From: Sinomonas albida
GTDB taxonomy: Bacteria > Actinomycetota > Actinomycetes > Actinomycetales > Micrococcaceae
Direction of reading: 5' to 3'
Assembly: GCF_004919045.1 (NCBI RefSeq)
Contig: NZ_SWDW01000005.1
Span: forward strand, 186,001-250,000
Length of the DNA: 64,000 nucleotides
In this document: piece by piece, positions 33,180-41,520 of the stretch
How the letters are laid out: each line of letters opens with the position of its first letter
Position numbering within the stretch: position 1 is the first letter of the stretch
Position numbers and translations under genes: made by a program
The notes under the pieces: generated by a model
What the model was told of the DNA's origin: nothing
Seen by the model: only the letters and a program-made list of their open reading frames with translations
Databases searched by the model: none

Positions 33180-34403
33180 CTACCTGGTGGTCAGGATGAC
33201 TCGGCTCCTCGGCACGGCCGGAATGTGGGCGAGATCGACCGTGAGGTCCTGAGCCGGGAGACTGAACCCGGACGGCTCCGCGAGCAGGTGGGCGGCGGCC
33301 TTCAGGAGCTCGAGCGTTGTCGATTCGCCCGGGCATCGGTGGCCCCGGTGCACATCTCCGCCGCCTTGGGGGACGAGGCTCTGTGCGTCTGGCGTCCAGC
33401 CGCGGAAGCGCTCGGGGTCGAAGCTTTCGGGATTCTCCCAGAGACGGGGATCGTGGTTGGTCCCATACAGGTCGAGGAGCGCCCACTCGCCTTCTTCGAA
33501 GCGGTGTCCCTCCCAGTCGAACGGCTTCCTGACGGTCCCGCCGACGAAGGGGAAGAACGGGAAGTACCGTCGCACCTCCTGGGCGAAGGCGAGCCGGTCG
33601 TCCTCGCTGCCCTCGGCGACCTGGGCTCGCCACTCGGGGTGCTGGGCGAGCGCGACGGCGGCGAAGGTGATGAATCGGCCCACGGCGACGATGGGGCGGA
33701 GAAAGTTGAGCAGTTCGACGGCGGCGACGGCATCCGGAAGCAGCTCCCCGTCCTCGTCCCGGTGGAGCGCGACGGCGGCCGCGACGCTGCGATCAGGCGC
33801 TCCGCCAGCGGAACGCAGCTCGCGGAGCGCCTGAGCTGCCCATCTCTCGGTTTCCTGCCGCCGCCGTCGGGCGTACCAGTTGCTGGGGCCGAACGACGCC
33901 GATTCGTCGACCATGAGGCCGAACTCGGCGCTCCGCCGCCCGGCGGTGGCCTCGTCGAGGGGGAGCCCTGCCCAGCGGCACGCGGCCTTGGTGAGCACGA
34001 GGCGCACCTCGTCGTCGAGGACGATTCTCCGCTGGCGGGCCCACCCCGGAAGCGCCGCACGCCACTCTTCGGCGAAGATCTCGGCCAGTCGTTTCACCGA
34101 GGCATCGGTGAGCTGGGTGAGGAAAAGCGCCTTCCTGCCGTGGTGCGCCGCGCCGGTGAGGGACTGCACGCTTCCTTCGTCCTGGAGCAGATGCTGTGCC
34201 GAGTGCGGCACGCTGCCCGCCCGCCCGAAGCGCTCTTCGTCATAGAACACTGAAACGGCCTCGGCCCCGCGCATGCAGTAGACCGGGCGGAGGAGCAGCC
34301 GCGTGCGGAAGACGTCAGCTCCGAGCTCGTCGCAGCGAGCTGAGACGAAGGTGTATCCCTCTTTCCACAGGGCGAGCGTGCTGTTGCCGAGTCGGGGAAT
34401 CAT
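33180..34403 (-). CDS. Cytochrome P450, CYP152 family fatty-acid peroxygenase
   Basis: The 407-aa product is a CYP152-type P450, which uses hydrogen peroxide to hydroxylate fatty acids at the alpha or beta carbon. Diagnostic parts are LLNFLRPIVAVGRF (active-site Arg-Pro that binds the fatty-acid carboxylate), EVRRYFPFFPFVGG, LLDLYGTNHDPRLW, and the heme segment PQGGGDVHRGHRCPGE with the Cys ligand. Residue 80 (SVQSLTG) is Gln at the position that is His in the decarboxylase OleT and Gln in the hydroxylase P450-BS-beta, favouring hydroxylation. ATG start; a bidirectional SigB-type promoter at 34468 lies upstream. No redox partner gene is needed or present. Confidence 0.92.
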   Translation of the reverse strand: MIPRLGNSTLALWKEGYTFVSARCDELGADVFRTRLLLRPVYCMRGAEAVSVFYDEERFGRAGSVPHSAQHLLQDEGSVQSLTGAAHHGRKALFLTQLTDASVKRLAEIFAEEWRAALPGWARQRRIVLDDEVRLVLTKAACRWAGLPLDEATAGRRSAEFGLMVDESASFGPSNWYARRRRQETERWAAQALRELRSAGGAPDRSVAAAVALHRDEDGELLPDAVAAVELLNFLRPIVAVGRFITFAAVALAQHPEWRAQVAEGSEDDRLAFAQEVRRYFPFFPFVGGTVRKPFDWEGHRFEEGEWALLDLYGTNHDPRLWENPESFDPERFRGWTPDAQSLVPQGGGDVHRGHRCPGESTTLELLKAAAHLLAEPSGFSLPAQDLTVDLAHIPAVPRSRVILTTR

Positions 34404-34467
34404 CGAGGCGTTCCTTCCGGACGGGTGCTGGCAGTCGGCGGACGTGGAGCCTGCGGGGGCGAGCTGT

Positions 34468-34494
34468 GTTTACCCGGAGCGAGCTCCGGGAAAC
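34468..34494. promoter_or_regulatory. Interlocked bidirectional SigB-type promoter
   Basis: Within 27 bp, GTTT-N16-GGGAAA reads on the plus strand (34468-34471, 34488-34493) toward the decarboxylase, and GTTT-N15-GGGTAA reads on the minus strand (34494-34491, 34475-34470) toward the P450. Each -35 overlaps the other promoter's -10. The spacer is itself a palindrome (CCCGGAG-CGAG-CTCCGGG), so it could also be an operator or hairpin. Confidence 0.65.
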
Positions 34495-34563
34495 CCTCGA
34501 ATGCGTGCCCGGAGCCTCCGAGGAGCGACCCGCCGGAGGCGACCAGCCCAACGGGAGGGACAG

Positions 34564-36054
34564 ATGGACCAGAACGAAGCGCCCCTGCTCGATGCGCTCG
34601 AAGGCTACAAGAGCTCAGGCCACTATGGCTTCACGCCGCCGGGCCACAGGTCCGGCCGGGGAGCAGACGAACGGACGCTCGCGACGATCGGCCGCGATGC
34701 CTTCAGGTCCGACGTTCTGCTCAACGGCGGCCTCGATGATCGAAAGTCGAGCAGAGGGCTGCTCCAGCGGGCGCAGGAGCTCATGGCTGAGGCCGTTTCG
34801 GCCGATCAAGCCTTCTTCTCGACCGGCGGCAGTTCCCTCTCGGTGAAGGCGGCCATGCTCGCAGTCGCCGGGGGCAAGGGGCAGCTGCTCGTAGCGCGCG
34901 ATGCGCACAAATCCGTGGTGGCCGGGATCGTCTTCGCGGGCCTCATGCCGCGATGGGTCCAGCCCAGGTAGGATCCTGAGCGGCACATCGCGCACCCGCC
35001 GTCGCCACGCGCCGTCGAGGAGGCCTTCGCACGCTTTCCGCGCGCAGCAGGGTGCCTCATCGTCAGTCCGACGCCGTACGGGACGTGTGCGGACATCGCC
35101 GGAATCGCCGAGGTATGCCACCGGCTCGGCAAGCCGCTCATCGTTGATGAGGCCTGGGGTGCGCACCTTCCGTTCCACGAGGATCTTCCGGAGTGGGCCA
35201 TGTCCTGCGGCGCCGACGTCTGTGTGGTGAGCGTGCACAAGATGGGCGCTGGCTTCGAGCAGGGGTCGGTCTTCCACGTTCAGGGTGATCTGGTTGATCG
35301 AACCCGCCTGGCCAAGTGCGCTGACCTGCTCGGGACCACGAGCCCGAACGTTCTGGTGCTCGCGGCGATCGACGGCTGGCGCCGGAACATGGTCCAGGAA
35401 GGCCACGCGGTGCTGGAGCGGGCGCTTGACCTGTCCACGCACGTCCGCCGCGAGATCGACGCCCTCCCCGGCTTCCGCGTCCTTGGGGAGGAACTCGTCG
35501 CGGCCGAGGCATCGCACGATCTCGATCGCCTCCAGATCCTCGCCGACGTCTCCGAGCTGGGCATCTCCGGGTACGACGGCGGTGATTGGCTGCGCGAGCA
35601 CGAGCGGCTCGATCTGGGCCTCTTCGACCACAGCCACATCTTGGCTTCGCTCTCGCTCGCCGATGACGCCACGACGGCGCAGCGCCTCCTCGATTCGCTG
35701 GCCCGTCTGGGGCGCTCGGCGGGGGAGCTGCCCGGGCCGAAGCCCATTTCGTTCCCGGAGCCCGAGGACCTCGAGCTCGAGCCAGTCATGCCCCCGCGAG
35801 AGGCGTTCTTCGCCGACGTCGAGCTCGTCGACGCCCGCGAAGCCGTGGGCCGCATCGCCGCCGAACAACTCACCCCCTACCCGCCCGGCATCCCCGTCGT
35901 GGTGCCCGGCGAGACGCTCAACGAACCCGTGGTCGAGTATCTGCGCAGCGGCGTGGCTGCGGGCATGGTCGTGCCGGACGCAACCGACAGGACGCTCGGC
36001 AAGATCCGGGTCGTCGGGCCGACCCGAGGACCGTGGGCCGACCAGCGGTCCTGA
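34564..36054 (+). pseudogene. Orn/Lys/Arg-type PLP decarboxylase interrupted by an in-frame TAG
   Basis: A continuous frame of 496 codons encodes an Orn/Lys/Arg decarboxylase (fold I). Parts are LDALEGYKSSGHYGFTPPGH, FFSTGGSSLSVKAAMLAVAG, PLIVDEAWGAHLPFHEDLPE, VVSVHKMGAGFEQGSVFH (PLP Lys) and a C-terminal domain with LTPYPPGIPVVVPGE. One TAG at 34969-34971 splits it after PRWVQPR; homologues have Tyr or Trp here. The first product (135 aa) lacks the PLP lysine and should be inactive. Sequence before and after the stop shows no other damage, so it is a recent mutation, a sequencing error or a readthrough. The ribosome site GGGAGGGACAG precedes ATG 34564. Confidence 0.85.
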
Positions 36055-36101
36055 AGGCGGCTGCCTGCTTGGGAACCCGCGGATGCGGGTAGTTGCCGTC
36101 C

Positions 36102-36644
36102 ATGCGCGAACCCACGAGCTCTCGCGGCGGGCAGCTCCAGGCCGGCGGCCGTCGGCGCGAACGCAGATTCGCCACCGCGCTCGCTGAGATCGCCCTGTGG
36201 TGGGCGGCGGGCACGGTCTTCTGGCTCGCCACCGCCTCGACGATCACGGCCGTCGAGGCAGCCGTCGCTGCACTCGTCTCCCTCGTCGGCGCGGTGCTGG
36301 CGCGGATGGCCCGGCGGGCCATGCCGTTCAAGCTCGCCGCGCGCCGCGTGTGGCTCCGCTGGGCTGCGACGGTTCCCGTCGCCGCCGTCGCCGACGCCCT
36401 GCGGCTGGCCCGCTGGCTACCCGGCGAGCAGCCCGCGGAGGTCCGCGAGGGGCATTTTCCCGCGGACCAGGGGCCCGCGGGCGTGGGATGGCGCGCCGGG
36501 GGAGTGGTGGCGCTCTCGGCGACGCCGGGCTCCGTCGTCGTCGATTCCAATCCCGCCACAGGCAGGGTCCTCGTGCACTCGCTCGCCGACGGCTGGCCGG
36601 GGCTCGGCCAGGAAGTGCTTCGCGTTCCCCAGACGGGGGAATGA
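36102..36644 (+). CDS. Mrp/Mnh-type antiporter subunit E-like protein
   Basis: The 180-aa product has two membrane helices at about residues 28-48 and 50-68, then a cytoplasmic domain with LRWAATVPVAAVADALRLA and ATPGSVVVDSNPATGRVLVHSL, which matches the MnhE pattern (GTVVVDVDPE...VVHAL). It is the first gene of a seven-gene operon of Mrp/Mbh-like membrane subunits, which exchange cations for protons. ATG 36102 or TTG 36093 could start it. The sequence is diverged, so the assignment rests partly on position. Confidence 0.75.
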   Translation: MREPTSSRGGQLQAGGRRRERRFATALAEIALWWAAGTVFWLATASTITAVEAAVAALVSLVGAVLARMARRAMPFKLAARRVWLRWAATVPVAAVADALRLARWLPGEQPAEVREGHFPADQGPAGVGWRAGGVVALSATPGSVVVDSNPATGRVLVHSLADGWPGLGQEVLRVPQTGE

Positions 36645-36650
36645 GGGTGC

Positions 36651-36947
36651 ATGGAGTCGCTGTGGTCGATCGTCGTCGTCGCCCTCCTGGCCGGCGGAGC
36701 GGTGCCCGGGGTGGTGCTGAGCTGCCGCGGCAGCGGGCTGCGCCGGCTCATCGGGCTGCAGCTGATCAGCGGGACCAGCGTCATGATCCTCATCGCGTTG
36801 TCCGCGATCGCGAACCAGTCCTCGTATCTCGTCGTCCCCCTAGTCCTCGCGGTGCTCGCCTCGACCGGGACGCTGGTCTACACGCGGCTGCTGAGGCCCG
36901 AGAGCATCACGCCCCCAGCGGGCCGGACCGGGGCGGCCGAGCAATGA
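36651..36947 (+). CDS. Mrp-type antiporter subunit F-like protein
   Basis: The 98-aa product has three predicted membrane helices (about 6-25, 36-55, 62-82) and the MnhF layout (SCRGSGLRRLIGLQLISGTS). MnhF subunits are small, three-helix proteins of the Mrp complex. It follows subunit E by 6 bp and overlaps subunit G by ATGA. Confidence 0.75.
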   Translation: MESLWSIVVVALLAGGAVPGVVLSCRGSGLRRLIGLQLISGTSVMILIALSAIANQSSYLVVPLVLAVLASTGTLVYTRLLRPESITPPAGRTGAAEQ

Positions 36948-37258
36948 CCACCGCAGCGCAGATCACCGTCGAGGCCGTGCTCGCGGGAGCCGCCACCCTC
37001 ATCGTCGCCTACGCCGGGGTCGGCGCCCTCTGGGCGCGCGCCCCGCTCGCGAAGCTCCACTTCCTGGCTCCGGTCACCACCCTCGCGGTGCCGCTCTTCT
37101 GCATCGCCGCCGTGGTGCACTTCGGCATCTCGCTCGGCAGCGCGACGGTGGTCCTCATCGCGATTGTCGTGGCCGCGAGCGGTTCACCGGTCACCACGGC
37201 GATCGGCCGCACACTCGCCGAGGAGAACGGCGTCGACGTCGGGAGGTCGCCCGAATGA
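36944..37258 (+). CDS. Mrp-type antiporter subunit G
   Basis: The 104-aa product has three membrane helices and the MnhG features GVGALWARAPLAKLHFLAPV (the ...LH.....L signature) and SGSPVTTAIGRTL (ending comparable with npv.s...). It belongs to the Mrp/Mnh G family. ATG overlap with subunit F and ATGA overlap with the next gene show tight translational coupling. Confidence 0.85.
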   Translation: MTTAAQITVEAVLAGAATLIVAYAGVGALWARAPLAKLHFLAPVTTLAVPLFCIAAVVHFGISLGSATVVLIAIVVAASGSPVTTAIGRTLAEENGVDVGRSPE

Positions 37259-37560
37259 ACGAAACCGTCCTCACCAACCTCGTGGTCGCTGCCGCGCTGA
37301 CCCTCGTCCTCGTGGGGGCAGGCGCGGTCGTCTTCACCCGGAATCCGGCGAAGCAGGCCGTGGTCCTCTCGGTCTACGGCATCCTGCTGACTGTCCTCTT
37401 CGTCGCGCTGGGGGCCCCGGACGTCGCCCTGAGCCAGGTGGCCATCGGCACCGCCGTCGTCCCTCTCATCGTCGTGCTCTCGATCCGCAAGGTCGGCAGC
37501 ATCGGCTCGGAGCGGGCCCGCGCCCGCTCGGAGGCCAAGGCCTCGGACGGCGACCCATGA
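37255..37560 (+). CDS. MbhD/DUF4040-type subunit
   Basis: The 101-aa product has three membrane helices and the DUF4040/MbhD signature VYGILLTVLFVALGAPDVAL, with APDVALSQVAIGTAVV following. In canonical Mrp operons this module is part of the large MrpA; here, as in archaeal Mbh/Mbx complexes, it is a separate gene. It overlaps its neighbours on both sides by ATGA. Confidence 0.85.
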   Translation: MNETVLTNLVVAAALTLVLVGAGAVVFTRNPAKQAVVLSVYGILLTVLFVALGAPDVALSQVAIGTAVVPLIVVLSIRKVGSIGSERARARSEAKASDGDP

Positions 37561-38333
37561 CCCGGCGTCTCCGGCTCATCCTCCTCGGCGTGGGGCTTGC
37601 GGTGCTCGGCACGCTGCTGGTCGTCGCGCTGCCCCAGCTTCCACGCTTCGGCGGGGACGCCCATCCGTACCGCGACCTGGCGGTCGTCGCGACCTTCCAG
37701 CACGCCACGGCCAACGCCGTCTCGAGCATCAACTTCGACCAGCGCGGCTTCGACACGTTCGGCGAGGAGACCATCCTGTTCTGTGCCGTGGTGGGCGTCG
37801 CCGCGCTGCTGCGGCCGGTTCACCGCGAACGACGGCGGGAGGTCGCCAGCGGCGGTCGGGTCCTGGAGTCGACGAGCCTCCTCGTGTACGTGCTGTTCCC
37901 GGTGACGCTCGTCCTCGGCGCCGATGTCGTGGCCCACGGCGCCATCACGCCGGGCGGCGGGTTCCAGGGAGGCGTGGTGCTCTCGACGGGGATCCACCTG
38001 CTGTACGTGGGCGGCCGCTATCGGCTCCTGCAGCGGCTGCGGCCGCTCGCGTGGTTCGAGCAGGGGGAGGCGCTCGGCGTCGTGCTGTTCGGGGCGCTCG
38101 GGCTCGCGGCCGCCGCGTTCGGCGCGGCGCTCTTCGCGAACGTTGTCCCGCAGGGGACGCTGAGCGATTTCGTCTCGGCCGGAACGGTGCCGCTCTTCAA
38201 CATGGCAGTGGGCCTCACGGTCGGGAGCAGCATCGTGGTGCTCCTGGCCAGCTTCCTCGACCAGACGCTCGCGATCCGGGCCGATCAGGGCGGCGCGGGT
38301 CCGTCGGACGGCGTGCGCGAGGGGGCAGCATGA
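37557..38333 (+). CDS. Fused MbhE-MnhB antiporter subunit
   Basis: The 258-aa product has two modules. Residues about 1-95 resemble MbhE ([20 protein letters not shown], then [15 protein letters not shown]); residues about 105-245 are MnhB ([20 protein letters not shown], then [14 protein letters not shown] and [20 protein letters not shown]). About six helices are predicted. MnhB is a conserved Mrp subunit; the fusion of the MrpA-tail-like MbhE segment to it is seen in some Mrp-like operons. Overlaps with both neighbours (ATGA). Confidence 0.85.
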   Translation: MTRRLRLILLGVGLAVLGTLLVVALPQLPRFGGDAHPYRDLAVVATFQHATANAVSSINFDQRGFDTFGEETILFCAVVGVAALLRPVHRERRREVASGGRVLESTSLLVYVLFPVTLVLGADVVAHGAITPGGGFQGGVVLSTGIHLLYVGGRYRLLQRLRPLAWFEQGEALGVVLFGALGLAAAAFGAALFANVVPQGTLSDFVSAGTVPLFNMAVGLTVGSSIVVLLASFLDQTLAIRADQGGAGPSDGVREGAA

Positions 38334-38677
38334 CCGTCTACGCGTACTTCGTGGCCGCGGCCATCATGCTCATCGGCATTCTCGGCATCGCCACGAGCAA
38401 GAACCTCGTGCACGCCGTCGTGTGCCTCTCGGTGGCGCAGTCGAGCACTTATGTGCTCCTCATTGCGGTCGGCTTCCAATACGGAGGGGTTGCGCCGATC
38501 TTCGGGTCCGGGGTGGACCAGAAGACGCCTGTGGTCGATCCGGTGGTCCAGGCGCTCACGCTCACCGACATCGTCGTCTCTGCTGCCGTGACCTCGATGC
38601 TGCTAGCCCTCGTCATCCAGATGGCCAAGCGGCGCCGGGCCATCAACCCCGACGACCTCGGTCCGCTCGAGGGCTGA
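38330..38677 (+). CDS. MnhC/NuoK-like antiporter subunit
   Basis: The 115-aa product has three helices and the NuoK/MnhC layout ([20 protein letters not shown], then [20 protein letters not shown], where the IVVSAA block matches IVIGvA of MnhC). A longer loop between helices 2 and 3 ([20 protein letters not shown]) is typical of MrpC. It starts by ATGA overlap and ends 2 bp before the last gene. Confidence 0.88.
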   Translation: MTVYAYFVAAAIMLIGILGIATSKNLVHAVVCLSVAQSSTYVLLIAVGFQYGGVAPIFGSGVDQKTPVVDPVVQALTLTDIVVSAAVTSMLLALVIQMAKRRRAINPDDLGPLEG

Positions 38678-38679
38678 TC

Positions 38680-40503
38680 ATGACGTCAGACGCAGCAGCT
38701 CCGCTCATGCCCGCGGTGGTCATCGGCCTCATCCTCGTCGCGTGCGTGGTCATGTCGCTGGGCCGCGTGCTTCCGCGGCGCTTCGGCAGCCTGCTCTCGG
38801 GCGGCGCGGCGATCGCGGCGGCGGGCATCGAGGCCGCGATGCTCGTGCCCGCGTCGCAGACGAGGCTCGTCTACTGGATGGGCGGCTGGGCCGCCCGCGA
38901 CGGCCGGACGGTCGGCATCGCGTTGGTCGGCGACCAGCTGAGCATCGGGATCGCCCTCCTCGCCGCCGTGCTCATGGTCGCAGCGCTCGTGTTCTCGTGG
39001 CGGTATTTCGAGTCGGACAGCACGCACTATCAGGGCCTCATGGTGCTCTTCCTCGCCGGGATGACGGGATTCGCGTTCGCGGGGGACGTCTTCACGATGT
39101 TCGTCTTCTTCGAGCTCATGGGCGTCGCGGCCTACGCTCTGACCGGCCTCAAGAGCGAGGATCCCTCGGCCGTCCACGGCGCGATCAACTTCGGGATCGT
39201 GAACTCTCTTGCCGCCTACTTCTCGCTCATGGGCGTGGCCATGCTGTACGCCCACACAGGCAGCCTGAATCTCGCGGCCCTCTCACTCGAGCTCGCCGGC
39301 GACCGGAGCTTCCTGGTGCCCGTGGCGTTCATCCTCCTGTGCACAGGATTCCTCGTGAAGGGCGCCGTGGTGCCGTTCCACTTCTGGCTCGACGACGCGC
39401 ACGCCGTGGCGCCCTCGCCGGTCTGCGTGCTGTTCTCCGGCGTCATGGTCGAGCTCGGGTTCTACGGCGTTGCGCGGGTCTACTGGGCGGTGTTCAGTGC
39501 TTCCGGGGTGGCGGGCCCGGCGCTGACGGTGTTCGTGGCGCTCGGGGTGATCACCGCCGTCGTCGGCACCGTGATGTGCTTCCTGCAGCGGCACCTCAAG
39601 CGGCTCCTCGCCTACTCGACGATCGCGCATATGGGGCTCTTCGTCGTCGTCCTCGGATCCGCCTCCCGCGAGGCCATGGGCGGCGTCGTCCTCTACATCG
39701 TGGGCCACGCCGCGGTGAAGGGCGCACTGTTCCTCCTGAGCGGGGTGATCCTCGATCGGTACGGGAGCGTCGACGAGTTCAGCCTCCACGGCCGCGGCCG
39801 CGACGCCCCGGCCCTCGGGGTGGGCTACCTGCTGGCCGGGCTCGCGCTCGCCGGGGCGCCGCCGTTCGGGCTCGGCCTCGGGAAGGCCGTCGCCGAGCAT
39901 GCGCTCGCCGTCGACGGCGCGCCGTGGGCGATCGTGCTCTTCGTCGCCGTCTCAGCCGTGACAGCCGGCGCCGTGCTGCGCGTGGGCGCGCGGATCTTCC
40001 TCGACGTCGGCTCGCCACCCGAGGGGGTCGAGGCGGAGGGCATGAGCGGCGACGAGGAGATGATCGAGGTGACCATTGGCCGGCAGAAGGTGCCTCTCTC
40101 CATGTCGGCGCCCATCGTAGGGCTCCTTGCGTGCGGACTCGCGGCCGGCCTGATTCCCGCCCTGGCCTCCGCGGGCGTCCGGGCCGCCGAACGATTCATG
40201 GATACCGCCGGCTACGTGAATGCGGCGCTGAACGGCGCGGGCGGCTATGCGGCGTCGGGGCCCACGCAGGCGTTCTGGGATGCCCCCAGCGCGGGGCTGG
40301 GCCTGCTTTCGTCCGCGCTCGCCGTGGGCTTCGCAGCCGCCGGCCTGCTGCGGCATCGCCTGCCGACCGCAGTTCGGCGCGGCTTCGCGACGCTCGACCC
40401 CTCGACGCGTGTCCTGCGGCGCCTCCACTCCGGGAAGGTCGGCGACTACGTCGTGTGGATGGTGCTCGGCGTGGCTCTTTCAGGCGTTGCGCTCGTGGTC
40501 TAG
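38680..40503 (+). CDS. MrpD/NuoM-like proton-conducting subunit
   Basis: The 607-aa product is a proton-translocating antiporter-like subunit with about 14 helices. Visible motifs are [15 protein letters not shown] (key Glu), [20 protein letters not shown] (Lys and broken-helix region), [15 protein letters not shown] and [14 protein letters not shown] (conserved Lys residues). The segment [11 protein letters not shown] carries Glu where many homologues have Lys. It is the only large antiporter-type subunit of the operon, so the complex lacks the ND5-type MrpA. An interrupted hairpin follows at 40504. Confidence 0.92.
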   Translation: MTSDAAAPLMPAVVIGLILVACVVMSLGRVLPRRFGSLLSGGAAIAAAGIEAAMLVPASQTRLVYWMGGWAARDGRTVGIALVGDQLSIGIALLAAVLMVAALVFSWRYFESDSTHYQGLMVLFLAGMTGFAFAGDVFTMFVFFELMGVAAYALTGLKSEDPSAVHGAINFGIVNSLAAYFSLMGVAMLYAHTGSLNLAALSLELAGDRSFLVPVAFILLCTGFLVKGAVVPFHFWLDDAHAVAPSPVCVLFSGVMVELGFYGVARVYWAVFSASGVAGPALTVFVALGVITAVVGTVMCFLQRHLKRLLAYSTIAHMGLFVVVLGSASREAMGGVVLYIVGHAAVKGALFLLSGVILDRYGSVDEFSLHGRGRDAPALGVGYLLAGLALAGAPPFGLGLGKAVAEHALAVDGAPWAIVLFVAVSAVTAGAVLRVGARIFLDVGSPPEGVEAEGMSGDEEMIEVTIGRQKVPLSMSAPIVGLLACGLAAGLIPALASAGVRAAERFMDTAGYVNAALNGAGGYAASGPTQAFWDAPSAGLGLLSSALAVGFAAAGLLRHRLPTAVRRGFATLDPSTRVLRRLHSGKVGDYVVWMVLGVALSGVALVV

Positions 40504-40597
40504 CACGACGGACGACGGCGGCCGGCTGGCACCGCGTGCACGGCGCCTCGGGCTCGGGAGCCGACCCGCCACGGCCGCCGGTTCGCGCTGCGTCGTG
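40504..40597. other. Interrupted inverted repeat after the antiporter operon
   Basis: CGGCGGCCG (40516-40524) pairs with CGGCCGCCG (40572-40580), and ACGACG (40505-40510) with CGTCGT (40591-40596), giving a large imperfect stem that begins at the stop codon of the last antiporter gene. It is a probable terminator of the GACGACGGCGGC type seen elsewhere in the window. Confidence 0.4.
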
Positions 40598-40656
40598 ACG
40601 CTGCGAGCGTCGGGCTCGTAGCATGAATTCAGCACCGCCTCGTTTGAGGAGACCAC

Positions 40657-41136
40657 GTGGCAGAACCGGCAGCCGCACTTCCTCCCGGCGACAGGACCTA
40701 CTCGGAGATCCGTTGGGCCAGCCAGGAGCTGTACTTCTTCGACGATGTCTACGCGCGGCCGCTCACTGCCCAAGCCGGGTGGGGGATCGCGATCGATGCG
40801 GTCGCAGTCTCGCGCGGAACGGCCATCTCGGTGTGGCGGGGGCCCCGCAATCGGATGGGGCCCTCGACGCCCGTCGATGGGATGTGGGCCCTCATCGAGC
40901 GGCCGGATCGTGTTCCCGGGGTGCCGAGCCTGCCGCAGGCCGTGGACCCTGATGCGGCGGGCTGTGGCGTTCTCCTTCGCGGCGAGGCCCCGGACGGGAT
41001 CGTGGGCCGCGGGGTCCACGCCCTCGTGGCGATCCTCGAACTCGCCGAGCCGTTGCTCGGCGGACTGGCCGACGCCGAGCGGGACCGGGCATACCTCCTC
41101 GTCAACGCCGCCATCATCCGGGGCATGCGCGCCTGA
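40657..41136 (+). CDS. Hypothetical protein
   Basis: The 159-aa product (MAEPAAALPPGDRTYSEIRW...) is soluble, with TYSEIRWASQELYFFDDVYA near the start and a Leu/Ala-rich helical end (LVAILELAEPLLGG). I recognise no family. GTG 40657 is preceded by TTGAGGAGACCAC, a good ribosome site, and third-position GC is high as in neighbouring genes. It stands between the antiporter operon and the gene broken by the IS110 element. Confidence 0.6.
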   Translation: MAEPAAALPPGDRTYSEIRWASQELYFFDDVYARPLTAQAGWGIAIDAVAVSRGTAISVWRGPRNRMGPSTPVDGMWALIERPDRVPGVPSLPQAVDPDAAGCGVLLRGEAPDGIVGRGVHALVAILELAEPLLGGLADAERDRAYLLVNAAIIRGMRA

Positions 41137-41223
41137 GATTCGTAGCTACTGACGGGTAGCGATAATCGTTGGACAGGTCTAATGTGAGACCCATCACTTA
41201 TTTCAAGTCGATGGGGGAAGTAC

Positions 41224-41520
41224 ATGGATGAGCGGCTCATGCGGGAGCTGGCGTGGCAGATTACCGGGATTCGCCGGCCGTCGCAGTGTAGCGACGAAGT
41301 CTTTGCCACGACACTCGAGCGGGTGGCTGTGTTTGCGGCGGCCGAGGGCCGGATGCCTGAGCATGACGCTACAGGTGCCCTCGAGGCGCGGCTCGGACGG
41401 TGGCTCGAGGCTCAGCGCGCCGATGCCCGCCGCGGCACGCTGTGCGAGTCGCGTCGGCAGATGATTCTCAATGGCGTTTGTCAAGCCGGTAGCGGTGCCG
41501 CTAGACCTCGCTGGTCGTAG
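41224..41520 (+). pseudogene. Helicase-associated-domain protein truncated by IS110
   Basis: The first 83 codons (41224-41472) encode a helical protein whose AAAEGRMPEHDATGALEARL and GRWLEAQRADARRGTLCESR segments match the helicase-associated (HA) domain repeat, which usually ends a few residues later with L-D-x-x-L-P-G-W. At 41472 the sequence runs into the IS110 element, and the frame ends at 41520 after 16 unrelated codons. GGGGGAAGTAC precedes ATG 41224. If the element is removed at the flanking 7-bp repeats, the frame would end immediately at TAG. Confidence 0.6.

Noticed and set aside
34972-36054. A separate intact gene starting at ATG 35200 in the decarboxylase 3' half
   Set aside because: No ribosome site, and homology continues upstream to the TAG; it is the rest of one broken gene.
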